Assembly (NCBI GenBank): GCA_027016675.1
Contig: JALUSH010000162.1
Span: forward strand, 1 to 25,523
Origin: Thermodesulfovibrio sp.
Lineage (GTDB): Bacteria > Nitrospirota > Thermodesulfovibrionia > Thermodesulfovibrionales > JdFR-85
Direction of reading: 5' to 3'
DNA length: 25,523 nucleotides
The notes beneath the pieces are model-generated. The model saw only the letters and a list, made by a program, of their open reading frames with translations. It did not search any database and was not told where the DNA came from. Both the position numbers and the translations under genes were made by a program. Of the stretch, positions 1 through 8,217 are shown piece after piece (position 1 is the first letter of the stretch; each line of letters begins with the position of its first letter).

Positions 1-42
1 GACCAATGATACAACAGCAATAATTATGCCCCTTAATATCAA
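1..42 (-). CDS. 5' end of a minus-strand gene with hydrophobic N-terminus (partial)
   Basis: A TTG codon at 42-40 opens a frame that runs off the left edge and reads M-I-L-R-G-I-I-I-A-V-V-S-L-V, a basic then hydrophobic start typical of a signal peptide or membrane anchor. Six bases upstream of the TTG lies a strong Shine-Dalgarno, GAAAGGAGA (plus-strand 49-57). No ATG or GTG competes. It is on the same strand as gspM and about 200 bases downstream of it, so a further secretion component such as GspC, GspD or GspN is possible. Fourteen codons cannot identify it. The ribosome binding site is seen; the identity is not. Confidence 0.5.
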   Translation of the reverse strand, partial: MILRGIIIAVVSLV

Positions 43-78
43 AACTACTCTCCTTTCTTTCTAAATTCAGCGTTAAAT

Positions 79-212
79 TGTCACGCCAGAATCTATCTCA
101 CCATCTCAAAGACCCTGAAACAAGTTCAGGGTGACAAAAAAGTTCTGTCATGCCGAATCTGTTTCGGCATCTCGATTTTAGATCCTGAACCAACCCTGAA
201 CTAAATTCAGGA
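79..212. repeat. cluster of REP-like palindromes
   Basis: Three short hairpins sit between gspM and the next gene. They are CCTGAA arms at 113-119/125-131 (7 bp with flanking C, loop ACAAG), TGCCGAA/TTCGGCA at 151-157/163-169 (8 bp with flanking A/T, loop TCTGT) and CCTGAA/TTCAGG at 195-200/206-211 (loop CTAAA). All have 5-base loops and a GTCA or ATCTC-like flank. A decayed copy may start at about 79 (GTCACGCCAGAATCT). The arrangement matches dispersed intergenic REP/BIME-type repeats common in bacterial genomes. They could stop transcription or stabilise mRNA ends, but no clear T-run marks a classical terminator. Confidence 0.7.
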
Positions 213-245
213 CAATCTACAGGATAACACTCAAACACCGATGAC

Positions 246-806
246 TCAAGAATTTGAGTCAGATATTGCCGGATTTGAGGATCTTATGTATCCTGTAAAG
301 TGCCCTCTCATCCTGAGCTTGTAAGGGTCCCTGATGTTAATTACCCGGAAATTCAAAAGATCAATACTTATTAAATATTTACTATTAATAATCTTTTGTA
401 AAAATTCCGATAACCTGCCCATGTCTCCAGTAACGGTTATTTGTACAGGAATTCCTTTGTAGTATTTATAATCTATCTTTTCAAGGGGTCTTAAAGAGGT
501 CATCGTTAACATTGAATCATCTACATAGTTACTGATGAGTTCCTGCATGAAAACCCTTGCCCTGTTTTCCTCCTCCACAGGTAATAGTCCTGTTTCTAAT
601 TTCTTTAATAAGGTTTTGTGTTTTTCAAGAGCTTTTACAATTGTCTCCCTGCTCCTTGCCATCTCTGTGTATTTTTTATACCTTTTGGATTTAACGAATA
701 TGGACTCTCGAATTTCTGCTCTTTTCTGCTCAATGGAGGCAATATAATTAAGAATTATTAACATTGTCAGTCCTGACAATATAATAAAAATATAACCCCT
801 TTTCAT
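246..806 (-). CDS. gspM: type II secretion GspM / PilO-like inner-membrane protein
   Basis: A 186-residue bitopic protein. Residues about 5-24 form a hydrophobic anchor, about 25-75 are charged and coiled-coil-like, and the rest looks like the periplasmic ferredoxin-like fold of GspM/PilO. In type II secretion GspM binds GspL and stabilises the inner-membrane platform around GspE. The ATG overlaps the gspL stop (ATGA), which implies translational coupling. Sequence similarity to GspM is weak, as usual in this family, so the call rests on topology, size and the E-K-L-M order. The 3' end is odd. A REP-like motif lies in the coding sequence at 308-331, and a GACTCAA/TTGAGTC palindrome (243-260) spans the stop codon. 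A PilO-type name would fit equally well. Confidence 0.7.
   Translation of the reverse strand: MKRGYIFIILSGLTMLIILNYIASIEQKRAEIRESIFVKSKRYKKYTEMARSRETIVKALEKHKTLLKKLETGLLPVEEENRARVFMQELISNYVDDSMLTMTSLRPLEKIDYKYYKGIPVQITVTGDMGRLSEFLQKIINSKYLISIDLLNFRVINIRDPYKLRMRGHFTGYIRSSNPAISDSNS
308..331. repeat. REP-like motif inside the 3' end of gspM
   Basis: The plus strand reads TCATCCTGAGCTTGT followed by AAGGGTCC. This resembles the widespread dispersed repeat TCATCCTGAGCTTGTCGAAG, with two bases missing. On the minus strand it codes for part of the last 35 residues of GspM (RDPYKLRMRG). The reading frame stays open. Either an old repeat was absorbed into the gene or the likeness is chance. Confidence 0.3.
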
Positions 807-2056
807 TGCTCTATCTCCATCCTTATCACAAATCTCTCTTTGTTCTGCATTGTTACAATGGGAGACGAGAATCGGACATTCTTGAATTTATCCGAACCCT
901 CTAAGGATTTCAAAATATCAATGGCCCTTTCTGAAAAACCTGATATGTCTATTGTCTGTCCATTGTATTTAAACATAATAATCCATGAATGCTCAGGAAG
1001 GGTTTTACTTAGTGCAGAGAGGGCTTCAATCGCCCGGAATCCTTTATTCTTTAAAATAACCAATTCTGCAAGCCTCCGGTCAACCTCATCAAGTTCTCTA
1101 TTCATATTAAGTACATCAGATGCCTCTGTCTCTATGGCCTTTAGTTTCCCCTGTAGATCTGTTAACTCCCTGTAATCAATATAATAGGGTATTAATACAG
1201 AGAAGAGATAAAGTAAAAGAGAGAGCATGGCCAGGGATGTTACTCCCAGAATATATTTAGAAGGATACAAAGCTCCAGCAGTTATGTAGAAATCTATCCT
1301 GACTTTTTTCTTCCTGATAAATATTGCTTCTGATAGAGTTCTAAAATCATATTCAATTCTCTCACAGGGCATGATCTCAGATGGGGAATTATCTGGACCT
1401 GAATAATAAAAAGTCATTTCCTCTTTAACCATACTTTCCAGATATTTTGTTAAGAACTCAGGATTCCTGAAATGCCTTAACGAGAGGATCTTGCTGCTAT
1501 TTAAAAGAGCTGCTGAATAACTTCCACCATCTTTGTGAATAAAAACTGTTTTTTTATCTCTCAACTTATGGGTTTTTATGAAATCATTAAGTATCTCCAC
1601 AAAGGTAATCCTTATACCTTTTACTTTAATTCCCAACTCATTACAGATATTAATATATTGTTCAGTATCTTTTTTTGACACCACCATGACAAGAATATCT
1701 GAATAACCTCCCCTTTGTTCCAGGATATCAAAGGCAACAAGGTATTCATTGATGGATAACGGAAGACGATCTTCAATCTCATAGGGAACAGCCTTCCTTA
1801 TCTCGTTCCTTTTTCTTAATGGAAGGGTTAAGATAAATGCTGTCACACTCTGAAAGGATAGAGAGAGATAACATTGTTTGATATTATATGTCCTGGCTAT
1901 CTCGGCAAGGTCTTTTCTGAGTCTTTCAAATAATGTTGCCCTGTCATTCTCTTCAACTTCATTCTTCAATTCCACCAGTTTTCTTGAAAGCCCCTTACTT
2001 AATACACCTATCTGATATGAACTATGACTTAGTTTCAGTATCGCTATAAAGGACAT
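803..2056 (-). CDS. gspL: type II secretion GspL (PilM-like and PilN-like fused)
   Basis: A 417-residue protein with the GspL layout. Residues about 1-255 form a cytoplasmic actin-like (PilM-like) domain, about 267-292 form one membrane helix, about 294-345 are coiled coil, and about 345-417 form a periplasmic ferredoxin-like domain as in PilN. GspL recruits the ATPase GspE to the membrane and pairs with GspM. The chosen ATG overlaps the end of gspK by 35 bases. It is supported by GGAGAG three bases upstream and by the N-terminus starting straight into the first strand. The gspM start overlaps the stop. The order gspK-gspL-gspM is the canonical one, which supports the assignment despite low primary-sequence conservation. 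Confidence 0.82.
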   Translation of the reverse strand: MSFIAILKLSHSSYQIGVLSKGLSRKLVELKNEVEENDRATLFERLRKDLAEIARTYNIKQCYLSLSFQSVTAFILTLPLRKRNEIRKAVPYEIEDRLPLSINEYLVAFDILEQRGGYSDILVMVVSKKDTEQYINICNELGIKVKGIRITFVEILNDFIKTHKLRDKKTVFIHKDGGSYSAALLNSSKILSLRHFRNPEFLTKYLESMVKEEMTFYYSGPDNSPSEIMPCERIEYDFRTLSEAIFIRKKKVRIDFYITAGALYPSKYILGVTSLAMLSLLLYLFSVLIPYYIDYRELTDLQGKLKAIETEASDVLNMNRELDEVDRRLAELVILKNKGFRAIEALSALSKTLPEHSWIIMFKYNGQTIDISGFSERAIDILKSLEGSDKFKNVRFSSPIVTMQNKERFVIRMEIEQ

Positions 2057-2984
2057 ATTCTCTCCAGTAAAGAGTTACTGTATCAAAACCCTTTGGTGTG
2101 GGTATTCTCTTTATTACAGCCTCTATATTATAGGAAATATTGCTATCCCTTGGTGTTGCCTTTACGGTAATCCTGAAATAGGTTGTTGCCGTTTTTGAAA
2201 ACCCGACACCAGTAAAACGTGGAGGTATTAACCTGTATCCTCCAAGAGTGACTGTCCTCTGGTTCATTGCTCCATCGATCTCTATCTCACTGAGTCCCAA
2301 CAGACTCATCAACTCTCTTGAAACTGTATTGATGTTCAATCCGCCAGTGCCAAATGTCGTTATCATGCTGCTGATACCTTTATGATCTTCATCACCATAA
2401 AGTATGCCTTCACTGAAGCCTTTTACAAGATTAAGCTCTTCAATGGTATCTATACGGTCATTTTTTGTTGAATAACCAAGAGGCTCATAGTATTCATCCT
2501 CTGCACCGTTCAATCTATGGGCATCATCAGGGTCTATCCAGTCCTTCAAGGAATCGATTAATTCATTCTCTTTCTCTCTGTCAACACCGCTGTACTGAAA
2601 GAGCCGCCGCAGAAGACTTTCCGAGGCATAGTTGATATTGATTCTGCTTTCCTCATCTTCCACCTTTACCCTGACCTCTCCATCGGGCAGTTTGATATCT
2701 TCCTGCAAAGGTTCTGATTCTTTATCAAGATAGAACCTTCCCTTTTCGTCTATAAAATCTACAGATACATCTTTATCTGTCATCAGGGCATTCAAGGTCA
2801 TATTATAACCTGCCATGGCAAGATAATTAGCAATGGTCTCTTCCTTGAAGTTCCTGACCATGGCTGTGGAAAGCCTTGTAGACATATTAAATGTCATGGC
2901 TGATATTGTGAGAAGAACCAATACCCACAATACCATTATTAATGCATATCCACTGCCTTTAAGGTATCTATAGAACCCTTTCAT
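2022..2984 (-). CDS. gspK: type II secretion minor pseudopilin GspK
   Basis: A 320-residue protein, the usual size of GspK and much larger than other pseudopilins. The N-terminus carries a short basic leader ending in Gly at residue 12, then the hydrophobic stretch YALIMVLWVLVLLT. This is a prepilin-peptidase site without the Glu at +5, as is normal for GspK. Residues about 95-175 hold the conserved pattern DEESRININYAS, then LKDWIDPDD and the GAEDEYYEPL loop, which contribute to the calcium-binding GspK fold. GspK caps the pseudopilus tip together with GspI and GspJ, neither of which is in this window. It starts seven bases after the gspE stop. Confidence 0.93.
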   Translation of the reverse strand: MKGFYRYLKGSGYALIMVLWVLVLLTISAMTFNMSTRLSTAMVRNFKEETIANYLAMAGYNMTLNALMTDKDVSVDFIDEKGRFYLDKESEPLQEDIKLPDGEVRVKVEDEESRININYASESLLRRLFQYSGVDREKENELIDSLKDWIDPDDAHRLNGAEDEYYEPLGYSTKNDRIDTIEELNLVKGFSEGILYGDEDHKGISSMITTFGTGGLNINTVSRELMSLLGLSEIEIDGAMNQRTVTLGGYRLIPPRFTGVGFSKTATTYFRITVKATPRDSNISYNIEAVIKRIPTPKGFDTVTLYWREYVLYSDTETKS

Positions 2985-2991
2985 CTCTTTA

Positions 2992-4662
2992 CTACAATTC
3001 TACCTGAGTAACCCTGAGAACCTCATCTATAGTGGTAATACCCTGTTTAACCTTTTCCAGGCCATCCTCTCTCAGGGTTCTCATACCCAGTTCGATAGCC
3101 TTCTGTCTCAGTTCTCTTGTGGTTGCCTTTTCCATGATCATCTCACGGATTTCGTCGTTTATGATTAATAATTCAAATATTGCAATCCTCCCAAGATAGC
3201 CAGTGTATGAGCAGTGCTCACATCCCTCTCCCCTGTACAGGGTATTGCTTATGTTAAACTCAAGGGCGATCTCTTTATTTTTAAAATCCTCCACCTTACA
3301 ATGTGTACAGACCCTCCTTACAAGACGCTGGGCCATAACGCCTATCAGGGTAGATGAGACAAGATAATTCTCAACCCCCATGTCCATGAGTCTTGTTATA
3401 GCACCTGGTGCATCATTGGTGTGAAGTGTGCTGAATATCAAATGCCCTGTAAGGGCAGCATGAATAGCAATTCCAGCGGTCTCAAGATCTCTTATCTCCC
3501 CTACCATGATAATATCAGGGTCCTGACGGACAATATGCCTCAGACCATTTGCAAAGGTCAGTCCTATCCTGGGCTGCACATTTATCTGATTTATTCCCTT
3601 CATAACATACTCCACAGGCTCTTCAATGGTGATTATCTTCTTATCAGGGGAGTTAATCCTGTCAAGAGAGGCATAGAGTGTTGTGCTTTTTCCACTCCCT
3701 GTAGGCCCTGTAATCAGAATCATACCATAGGGTCTATGGATTAACTCAATATAATGTTTCAACAGTATCTCATCAAAGCCGATATCTTCCAGGCCGATAA
3801 ATATCGAACCTCTGTCAAGAACCCTCATCACTATGCTTTCACCATGTACAGTGGGAATCGTGGATACCCTTATATCTATCTCCTTACCTGCATATTTACC
3901 CCTGATTCTTCCATCCTGGGGGAGCCTCCTCTCAGCAATGTTCATGGTGGCAAGGAGTTTAATACGGGAGGTCACTGCAGGGGTCATATTTACAGGTATA
4001 ACCTCTTTATCATAAAGAACACCATCGATTCGATACCTTACTCTCAGGATATCCTCTTCTGGCTCGATGTGGATATCACTTGCCCTGTCTCTGACAGCAT
4101 TCTCAATTAAAAGGTTTACTAACTGTATTATTCCCTTTTCCTGTGCAAGTCCTGTAAGGGTGTCAACCTCTACCTTCGACTCCTCGACCGCGATATCCTC
4201 CTGGACATCATCAAGTGCCTTCTTCATCATAGCCTCTCTTGAGGCAAAGAGTCTATTGAGATGTGAGATAATCACGGATTTATGGGTAAGATATGGCTTG
4301 ACATCATAACCAAAAGTAGCCTCGATAGCCTCAAGTGGTTCTATATTGATTGGATCAGCTATTGCTACAGATAGTTGATTACCCTCTATCCTGAGAGGCA
4401 GTATAAGGTTCTCTTTGAGAAACTCCTGTGATAGCCTGTCAAGAGGAAGTTTATCAGGAAGATCATCCTTTGATAATACAGGAATATTAAACTGAATTGA
4501 GAGAGCCTGAATAAGTTCCTCCTCCCTGATGGCCATCTCTGCAAGGATCTCCCCAAGACGTCTCTTATGTGGTTCTTTCTCCTGTAGCTCAAGTGCCCTT
4601 TGAAGTGCTTCTTCTGTTATATACCCCAGGCCGACTAATATTTCCCCTATTCTTTTATGCAT
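2992..4662 (-). CDS. gspE: type II secretion / type IV pilus assembly ATPase GspE
   Basis: A 556-residue cytoplasmic hexameric ATPase that powers pseudopilus assembly. Residues about 1-140 form the N-terminal (MshEN/GspE-N) domain that docks on GspL. The ATPase core follows, with Walker A GPTGSGKST at 319-327, Asp box ITIEEPVEY at 344-352, Walker B region DPDIIMVGEIRD at 381-392 and His box HAALTGHLIFSTLHTND at 401-417. A four-cysteine zinc site (C452xxC455 and C481xxC484) is typical of GspE and PilB. Length and motifs are complete. PilB is possible by sequence alone, but GspK, GspL and GspM directly downstream favour GspE. It begins two bases after the mlaD stop, so it is cotranscribed with the lipid-transport genes. 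Confidence 0.94.
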   Translation of the reverse strand: MHKRIGEILVGLGYITEEALQRALELQEKEPHKRRLGEILAEMAIREEELIQALSIQFNIPVLSKDDLPDKLPLDRLSQEFLKENLILPLRIEGNQLSVAIADPINIEPLEAIEATFGYDVKPYLTHKSVIISHLNRLFASREAMMKKALDDVQEDIAVEESKVEVDTLTGLAQEKGIIQLVNLLIENAVRDRASDIHIEPEEDILRVRYRIDGVLYDKEVIPVNMTPAVTSRIKLLATMNIAERRLPQDGRIRGKYAGKEIDIRVSTIPTVHGESIVMRVLDRGSIFIGLEDIGFDEILLKHYIELIHRPYGMILITGPTGSGKSTTLYASLDRINSPDKKIITIEEPVEYVMKGINQINVQPRIGLTFANGLRHIVRQDPDIIMVGEIRDLETAGIAIHAALTGHLIFSTLHTNDAPGAITRLMDMGVENYLVSSTLIGVMAQRLVRRVCTHCKVEDFKNKEIALEFNISNTLYRGEGCEHCSYTGYLGRIAIFELLIINDEIREMIMEKATTRELRQKAIELGMRTLREDGLEKVKQGITTIDEVLRVTQVEL

Positions 4663-4664
4663 TG

Positions 4665-6173
4665 TTACTTTGTTGGTATCCTTGGCACAGTCCCAAAAAG
4701 GTATTTAAAGTCCTCATCCTCGAACGTTATACCACCACCTATAAATAGCCCTCTCCACTTGGAATTCAAGATGTTATCAACTCCCCCACTTATGAATAAT
4801 CCATGATAGATATTATAATCAACTCCTATCTTTAGATGTGGATTCTTGGCTCCTTCCTCATCATTACCAAAGTCCCAGATATCAGCTGAGAGCTTCAGCC
4901 TGTCATCAAGAAAGAACTGGTCTGCACCAACGCCAAAGGTATTCTCTGTAATGCCTATTCTCAGGGCTGTATTGGCAAATCTCTTTGCAAACTGAGCAGT
5001 GAATTCAATCCTTTTCTCTATCTCTTCCTCTTTCTCAACAGTGCTAACACCATTTCTGGTTGTTATGGTCTCAGTGGTGGTCACCCTGCCAATAGGGTCA
5101 CCCACAATGCCAAGTATATAGTACTTATCAGGTTTTGGTTTGAGAGTGAGATAGAAATAGCCCTTACCATCGCCTGGCTTGGATAGATATTCTCCTCTGA
5201 ACGTCAGATAGGTTCTGAACCTTTCAATCTTTGCAATTGTTCGTTCCACGCCCCTGGCTGCATTGTTGACAGAATGATAGAGGCTTTCATCTGTAACAAG
5301 CTTTCCAAGAGTTCCCTCCCCTCTGTTTATCCTTTCAGTGATTGACTTTACATTATCCAGGGTCTCATCTGTTTTCTCCGCAATGCTTAGAAGCCGTGGT
5401 TTACTTTCCTGTATCAGGTCCTTCAACTCTTCTGCCATGCTGTTCAGTCTTTCAATAAGTACAGGTGCTTTTATACTAAATGTCTCTGCTGCTTTTGAGA
5501 TGTTTGTAACTGAGGCTGTAATACCTTTCCTGTTCTCATTAACAAGCTGTTGTAATGATGCTGTAAGGGTTTTTATGCCATCGAGGGTCTCTCTCAACTT
5601 CTGGTCGTTTACAACTATGCTCCTGTTGAGATTCTCTGTAATACGGGAGAGATTCCTTGCTGTTTCCTTCAGGGATGCCCTTGTTTCTTCAGCACCAAAG
5701 ATATCGTTTATGTTTTCTGTCAGTTTTATAATACTATCTGTTACATCAACAAGATTCTTTACCGCCTTTTCAATATCCACAGGTTCCTGAACATACCTGA
5801 TGGTATCCCCCTCTTCAAGTGGAGGCCCTGCTGTACCGGGTTTAATCTCAAGATATTTATCACCAAGTAGACCTGTTGATTTTATCGATGCCACAGCATC
5901 CCTGTATATCTCAATACCAGGGAAGATGCGCAGCTTGACACGAGCAACACTTCCCTTGAGGGTTATACTGTCGATTATGCCTGCATCCACACCTGCAATC
6001 TTGATCCTTGTTCTCTCATCAAGGCCTGCCACATTATGAAAATCAACATAAAGGTAGTAACCACCCTTCCTGAACCACTCTGTACCACTGACTCTGAATG
6101 TCATATAGGTAAGAATCGAAAGTACCAGCAAGGCAAATATGCCGACCTTGGTTTCTGTTGATATCCTTTTCAT
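4665..6173 (-). CDS. mlaD: MCE-domain lipid-transport protein, MlaD-like with long C-terminal domain
   Basis: A 502-residue membrane-anchored protein, against about 180 in E. coli MlaD. Residues about 10-28 form the anchor and about 38-120 one MCE domain (FHNVAGLDERTRIKIAGVDAG, then TGLLGDKYLEIKPG). A helical coiled-coil region spans about 140-300, with repeated N/L/T-rich heptads. Residues about 305-502 form a strand-rich region with alternating hydrophobic residues and Gly/Asp turns, resembling an outer-membrane-type barrel or a beta domain. MCE hexamers pass phospholipid between membranes with an ABC transporter. The start overlaps the mlaF stop by four bases. The extended C-terminus suggests it bridges the periplasm, which is inference. 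Similar long MCE proteins occur in Nitrospirota and Desulfobacterota. Confidence 0.88.
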   Translation of the reverse strand: MKRISTETKVGIFALLVLSILTYMTFRVSGTEWFRKGGYYLYVDFHNVAGLDERTRIKIAGVDAGIIDSITLKGSVARVKLRIFPGIEIYRDAVASIKSTGLLGDKYLEIKPGTAGPPLEEGDTIRYVQEPVDIEKAVKNLVDVTDSIIKLTENINDIFGAEETRASLKETARNLSRITENLNRSIVVNDQKLRETLDGIKTLTASLQQLVNENRKGITASVTNISKAAETFSIKAPVLIERLNSMAEELKDLIQESKPRLLSIAEKTDETLDNVKSITERINRGEGTLGKLVTDESLYHSVNNAARGVERTIAKIERFRTYLTFRGEYLSKPGDGKGYFYLTLKPKPDKYYILGIVGDPIGRVTTTETITTRNGVSTVEKEEEIEKRIEFTAQFAKRFANTALRIGITENTFGVGADQFFLDDRLKLSADIWDFGNDEEGAKNPHLKIGVDYNIYHGLFISGGVDNILNSKWRGLFIGGGITFEDEDFKYLFGTVPRIPTK

Positions 6174-6928
6174 ACTGTAACCCCCTCTATCTTGATAGGC
6201 CCTTTGGCACTACCGGTTACAAATTGTCTTACCACTGGGTTGTCAGAATTTCTGATCTCTTCAGGAGTTCCCCTCTGTATAATCCTTCCATCATACAACA
6301 TGGCAATTGTATCAGCTATTTTATAGGCACTGGTCATGTCATGGGTAATGGTTACCGAGGTAACCCTCAGATGTTCCCTCAATCTGATTATCAAATCATT
6401 TATGGCATCAGCCATTATTGGATCAAGTCCTGTGGTAGGTTCATCATAGAGAATAATTTCTGGTTCATGGGCAATAGCCCTTGCAAGGCCTACACGTTTT
6501 TTCATTCCCCCTGATAGTTCTGATGGCATGAGGTCCTCCACATCCTTTAATCCCACTAATCTCAGTTTTTCTATAGCAATCTCCCTGGCCTTTCTGGCTG
6601 GCAGCCTGGTATGTCTTAACAGTGAAAAGGCCACATTTTCCCACACAGGCATTGAATCAAAAAGAGCAGCAGATTGAAAAAGCATACCAAATCTCTTCCT
6701 TATCTCGTAAAGGTCTTTTTCATCAAGTTCTGTAATGTCGACGCCATCAATTAAGACCTTTCCCCTCTCTGGTTTGTAAAGCCCAATAATGTGCTTCATC
6801 AAAACGCTTTTGCCTGAACCACTTCCACCTATGATTACCAGGCTCTCGCCCTTTTCAACCTGCAGATTGACTCCCTTAAGGACATCCTTGTTGTCAAAGG
6901 ATTTAAACAAATCCACGATCTCTATCAT
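6170..6928 (-). CDS. mlaF: phospholipid ABC transporter ATPase MlaF
   Basis: An ABC ATPase of 252 residues from the preferred start. Walker A is GGSGSGKS (34-41), the Q-loop is FQSAALFDS (about 84-92), the signature is LSGGMKKRVGLARA (about 138-151), Walker B is IILYDEP (158-164), the D-loop follows at TTGLDP, and the H-loop His is at 186. The AALFDS-type Q-loop context and the MCE gene directly downstream point to MlaF (Mkl family), not a general transporter. I chose the ATG at 6928 because GGAAAG lies nine bases upstream and homologues begin at MIEI. A GTG at 6955 or ATG at 6949 would add seven to nine residues and overlap pcm. No MlaE permease gene lies beside it, which is unusual. Confidence 0.92.
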   Translation of the reverse strand: MIEIVDLFKSFDNKDVLKGVNLQVEKGESLVIIGGSGSGKSVLMKHIIGLYKPERGKVLIDGVDITELDEKDLYEIRKRFGMLFQSAALFDSMPVWENVAFSLLRHTRLPARKAREIAIEKLRLVGLKDVEDLMPSELSGGMKKRVGLARAIAHEPEIILYDEPTTGLDPIMADAINDLIIRLREHLRVTSVTITHDMTSAYKIADTIAMLYDGRIIQRGTPEEIRNSDNPVVRQFVTGSAKGPIKIEGVTV

Positions 6929-6932
6929 TACA

Positions 6933-7574
6933 CTATTCTTTCCAGCCATACTCACCTATAAGGGGGACAAAAACACAGGGTGTATGATACTCTGTCTTGA
7001 AGCTATGCCCCTTCTTTATAAGTCTGAATAATTGTTGACTGTATTTGCTGCCCACAGGTGCAACAATAATTCCCCCGTCATTAAGCTGTTTCTTTAGAAC
7101 CTCAGGGATCTCGGGTGTGCCAGCAGTTATAAGTATCCTGTCAAAAGGGGCATAATCGGGCAACCCTTTTGTTCCATCTCCAACAAAGACATAAACATTA
7201 TCATAACCAAGGTCTCTCAGTAGAGCCTCTGCCCTTTTTGCAATATCCTCAATCCGCTCAATGGTAAAGACCTCTCTTGCAAGTTCAGCAAGTACAGCCG
7301 CCTGATAACCTGAGCCAGTACCAATCTCGAGTACCCTTTCATCACCATCAAGCTCCAGCAACTCTGTCATTACAGCAACCATATAGGGCTGTGAAATGGT
7401 CTGCCCCTCTCCAATAGGAAGAGCACAATCATCATAAGCCCTGTGTCTGAGTGCTTCACCTACAAATAAATGACGAGGGACCTTTAGCATGGCATCAATT
7501 ACCCTTCTATCAGTGATCCCACGGGGCAGAAGCTGGGTTCTTACCATTTCTCTTCTTAATTCAGAGTAATCCAT
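6933..7574 (-). CDS. pcm: protein-L-isoaspartate O-methyltransferase
   Basis: A 213-residue SAM-dependent methyltransferase that repairs L-isoaspartyl residues in damaged proteins. The family signature QTISQPYMVAVMTELL lies at 58-73 and the SAM-binding motif I VLEIGTGSGYQAAVLA at 81-96. The acidic residue after the next strand (TIERIE) and the later DGTKGLPDYAPFDRILITAG block also fit PCMT. Length is normal. Its ATG overlaps the stop of the upstream hydrolase by one base (TGATG), indicating coupled translation. It has no obvious link to the lipid-transport and secretion genes that follow it. Confidence 0.95.
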   Translation of the reverse strand: MDYSELRREMVRTQLLPRGITDRRVIDAMLKVPRHLFVGEALRHRAYDDCALPIGEGQTISQPYMVAVMTELLELDGDERVLEIGTGSGYQAAVLAELAREVFTIERIEDIAKRAEALLRDLGYDNVYVFVGDGTKGLPDYAPFDRILITAGTPEIPEVLKKQLNDGGIIVAPVGSKYSQQLFRLIKKGHSFKTEYHTPCVFVPLIGEYGWKE

Positions 7575-8098
7575 CAGAGTATTTGAGCCCCCAGGACGTC
7601 TTTCATAATTCTCAGTGCTGCCTCATGGTCTTCATCAGACAGACCTGCAACAGCATCTTTCACAACCTCGATATTATAACCTCTCAGAACAGCATCAGAA
7701 GCTGTAAACATTACGCAGATATGTGTCACACATCCTGTAAGTCTCAGTGTATCAATACCAAGTGTCTTTAATGTATTATCAAGTTTTGTTTTGTAAAAAC
7801 CAGAATAGGTGGTCTTTTCAATTATAATGTCATCCTTGGAAGGTTTCAACTCATCCACCACCTGTGCCCCTCCTGTCCCCTTTACTGCATGAACAGGCCA
7901 TCGGAAACGCTGAAACTCACTGTCGTTAGGTTCATGGCTATCACAGACATATATAACTGGTTCACCTTCCTTGTGTGCCCTGTCTATCTCTCTTTTTATA
8001 GCAGGCATAACCTTTCTTGTACTTGGAACCTCAAGAGGCGCACCCTCAAGGACAAAATCATTAAGCATATCAATCACAAGTAATGCCCTTTTACTCAT
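7574..8098 (-). CDS. isochorismatase-family cysteine hydrolase, nicotinamidase-like
   Basis: A 174-residue cysteine hydrolase with the catalytic triad D10 (VIDMLNDF), K95 (IIIEKTTYSGF) and C118 (CVTHICV), plus the cis-peptide motif just before the cysteine. D53, H55 (CDSHEP) and H70 (RWPVHAVKGTGGA) match the metal-binding residues of nicotinamidase PncA, so deamidation of nicotinamide to nicotinate for NAD salvage is plausible. Other amidases share this fold, so I give no symbol. It is the first gene of the minus-strand operon, with a strong ribosome binding site (AGGAGGTC at about 8105-8112) and an extended -10 promoter just upstream. Confidence 0.88.
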   Translation of the reverse strand: MSKRALLVIDMLNDFVLEGAPLEVPSTRKVMPAIKREIDRAHKEGEPVIYVCDSHEPNDSEFQRFRWPVHAVKGTGGAQVVDELKPSKDDIIIEKTTYSGFYKTKLDNTLKTLGIDTLRLTGCVTHICVMFTASDAVLRGYNIEVVKDAVAGLSDEDHEAALRIMKDVLGAQIL

Positions 8099-8131
8099 AT
8101 CCAGACCTCCTGAGTTTGAAATTATGTTAAA

Positions 8132-8140
8132 ATTATATCA
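8132..8140 (-). promoter_or_regulatory. extended -10 promoter for the minus-strand operon
   Basis: Read on the minus strand, this is TGATATAAT, a perfect -10 hexamer with the TG extension. No good -35 is seen at 17 bases. Transcription would begin near 8125, giving a leader of roughly 27 bases that carries AGGAGG before the ATG at 8098. Confidence 0.55.
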
Positions 8141-8217
8141 CAGTTGAATTTAAGAAATCTTTTATTTTTTGGATAGTTTCTTGTAAAATAATTCTTAATC
8201 TGTTCCTTGTTGAAGAG

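Noticed and set aside
79..212. CRISPR array
   Set aside because: Repeats differ from each other, spacing is irregular and each unit is itself a short palindrome; this fits REP-like repeats.
2022..2984. Missing Glu at +5 in the GspK prepilin motif as a defect
   Set aside because: GspK proteins normally lack this Glu, so it supports the assignment and is not a mutation.
5338..5790. 150-codon open frame on the plus strand
   Set aside because: It is antisense to the coiled-coil part of mlaD; its Ser/Phe/Leu-rich translation is what a reversed coiled coil produces.
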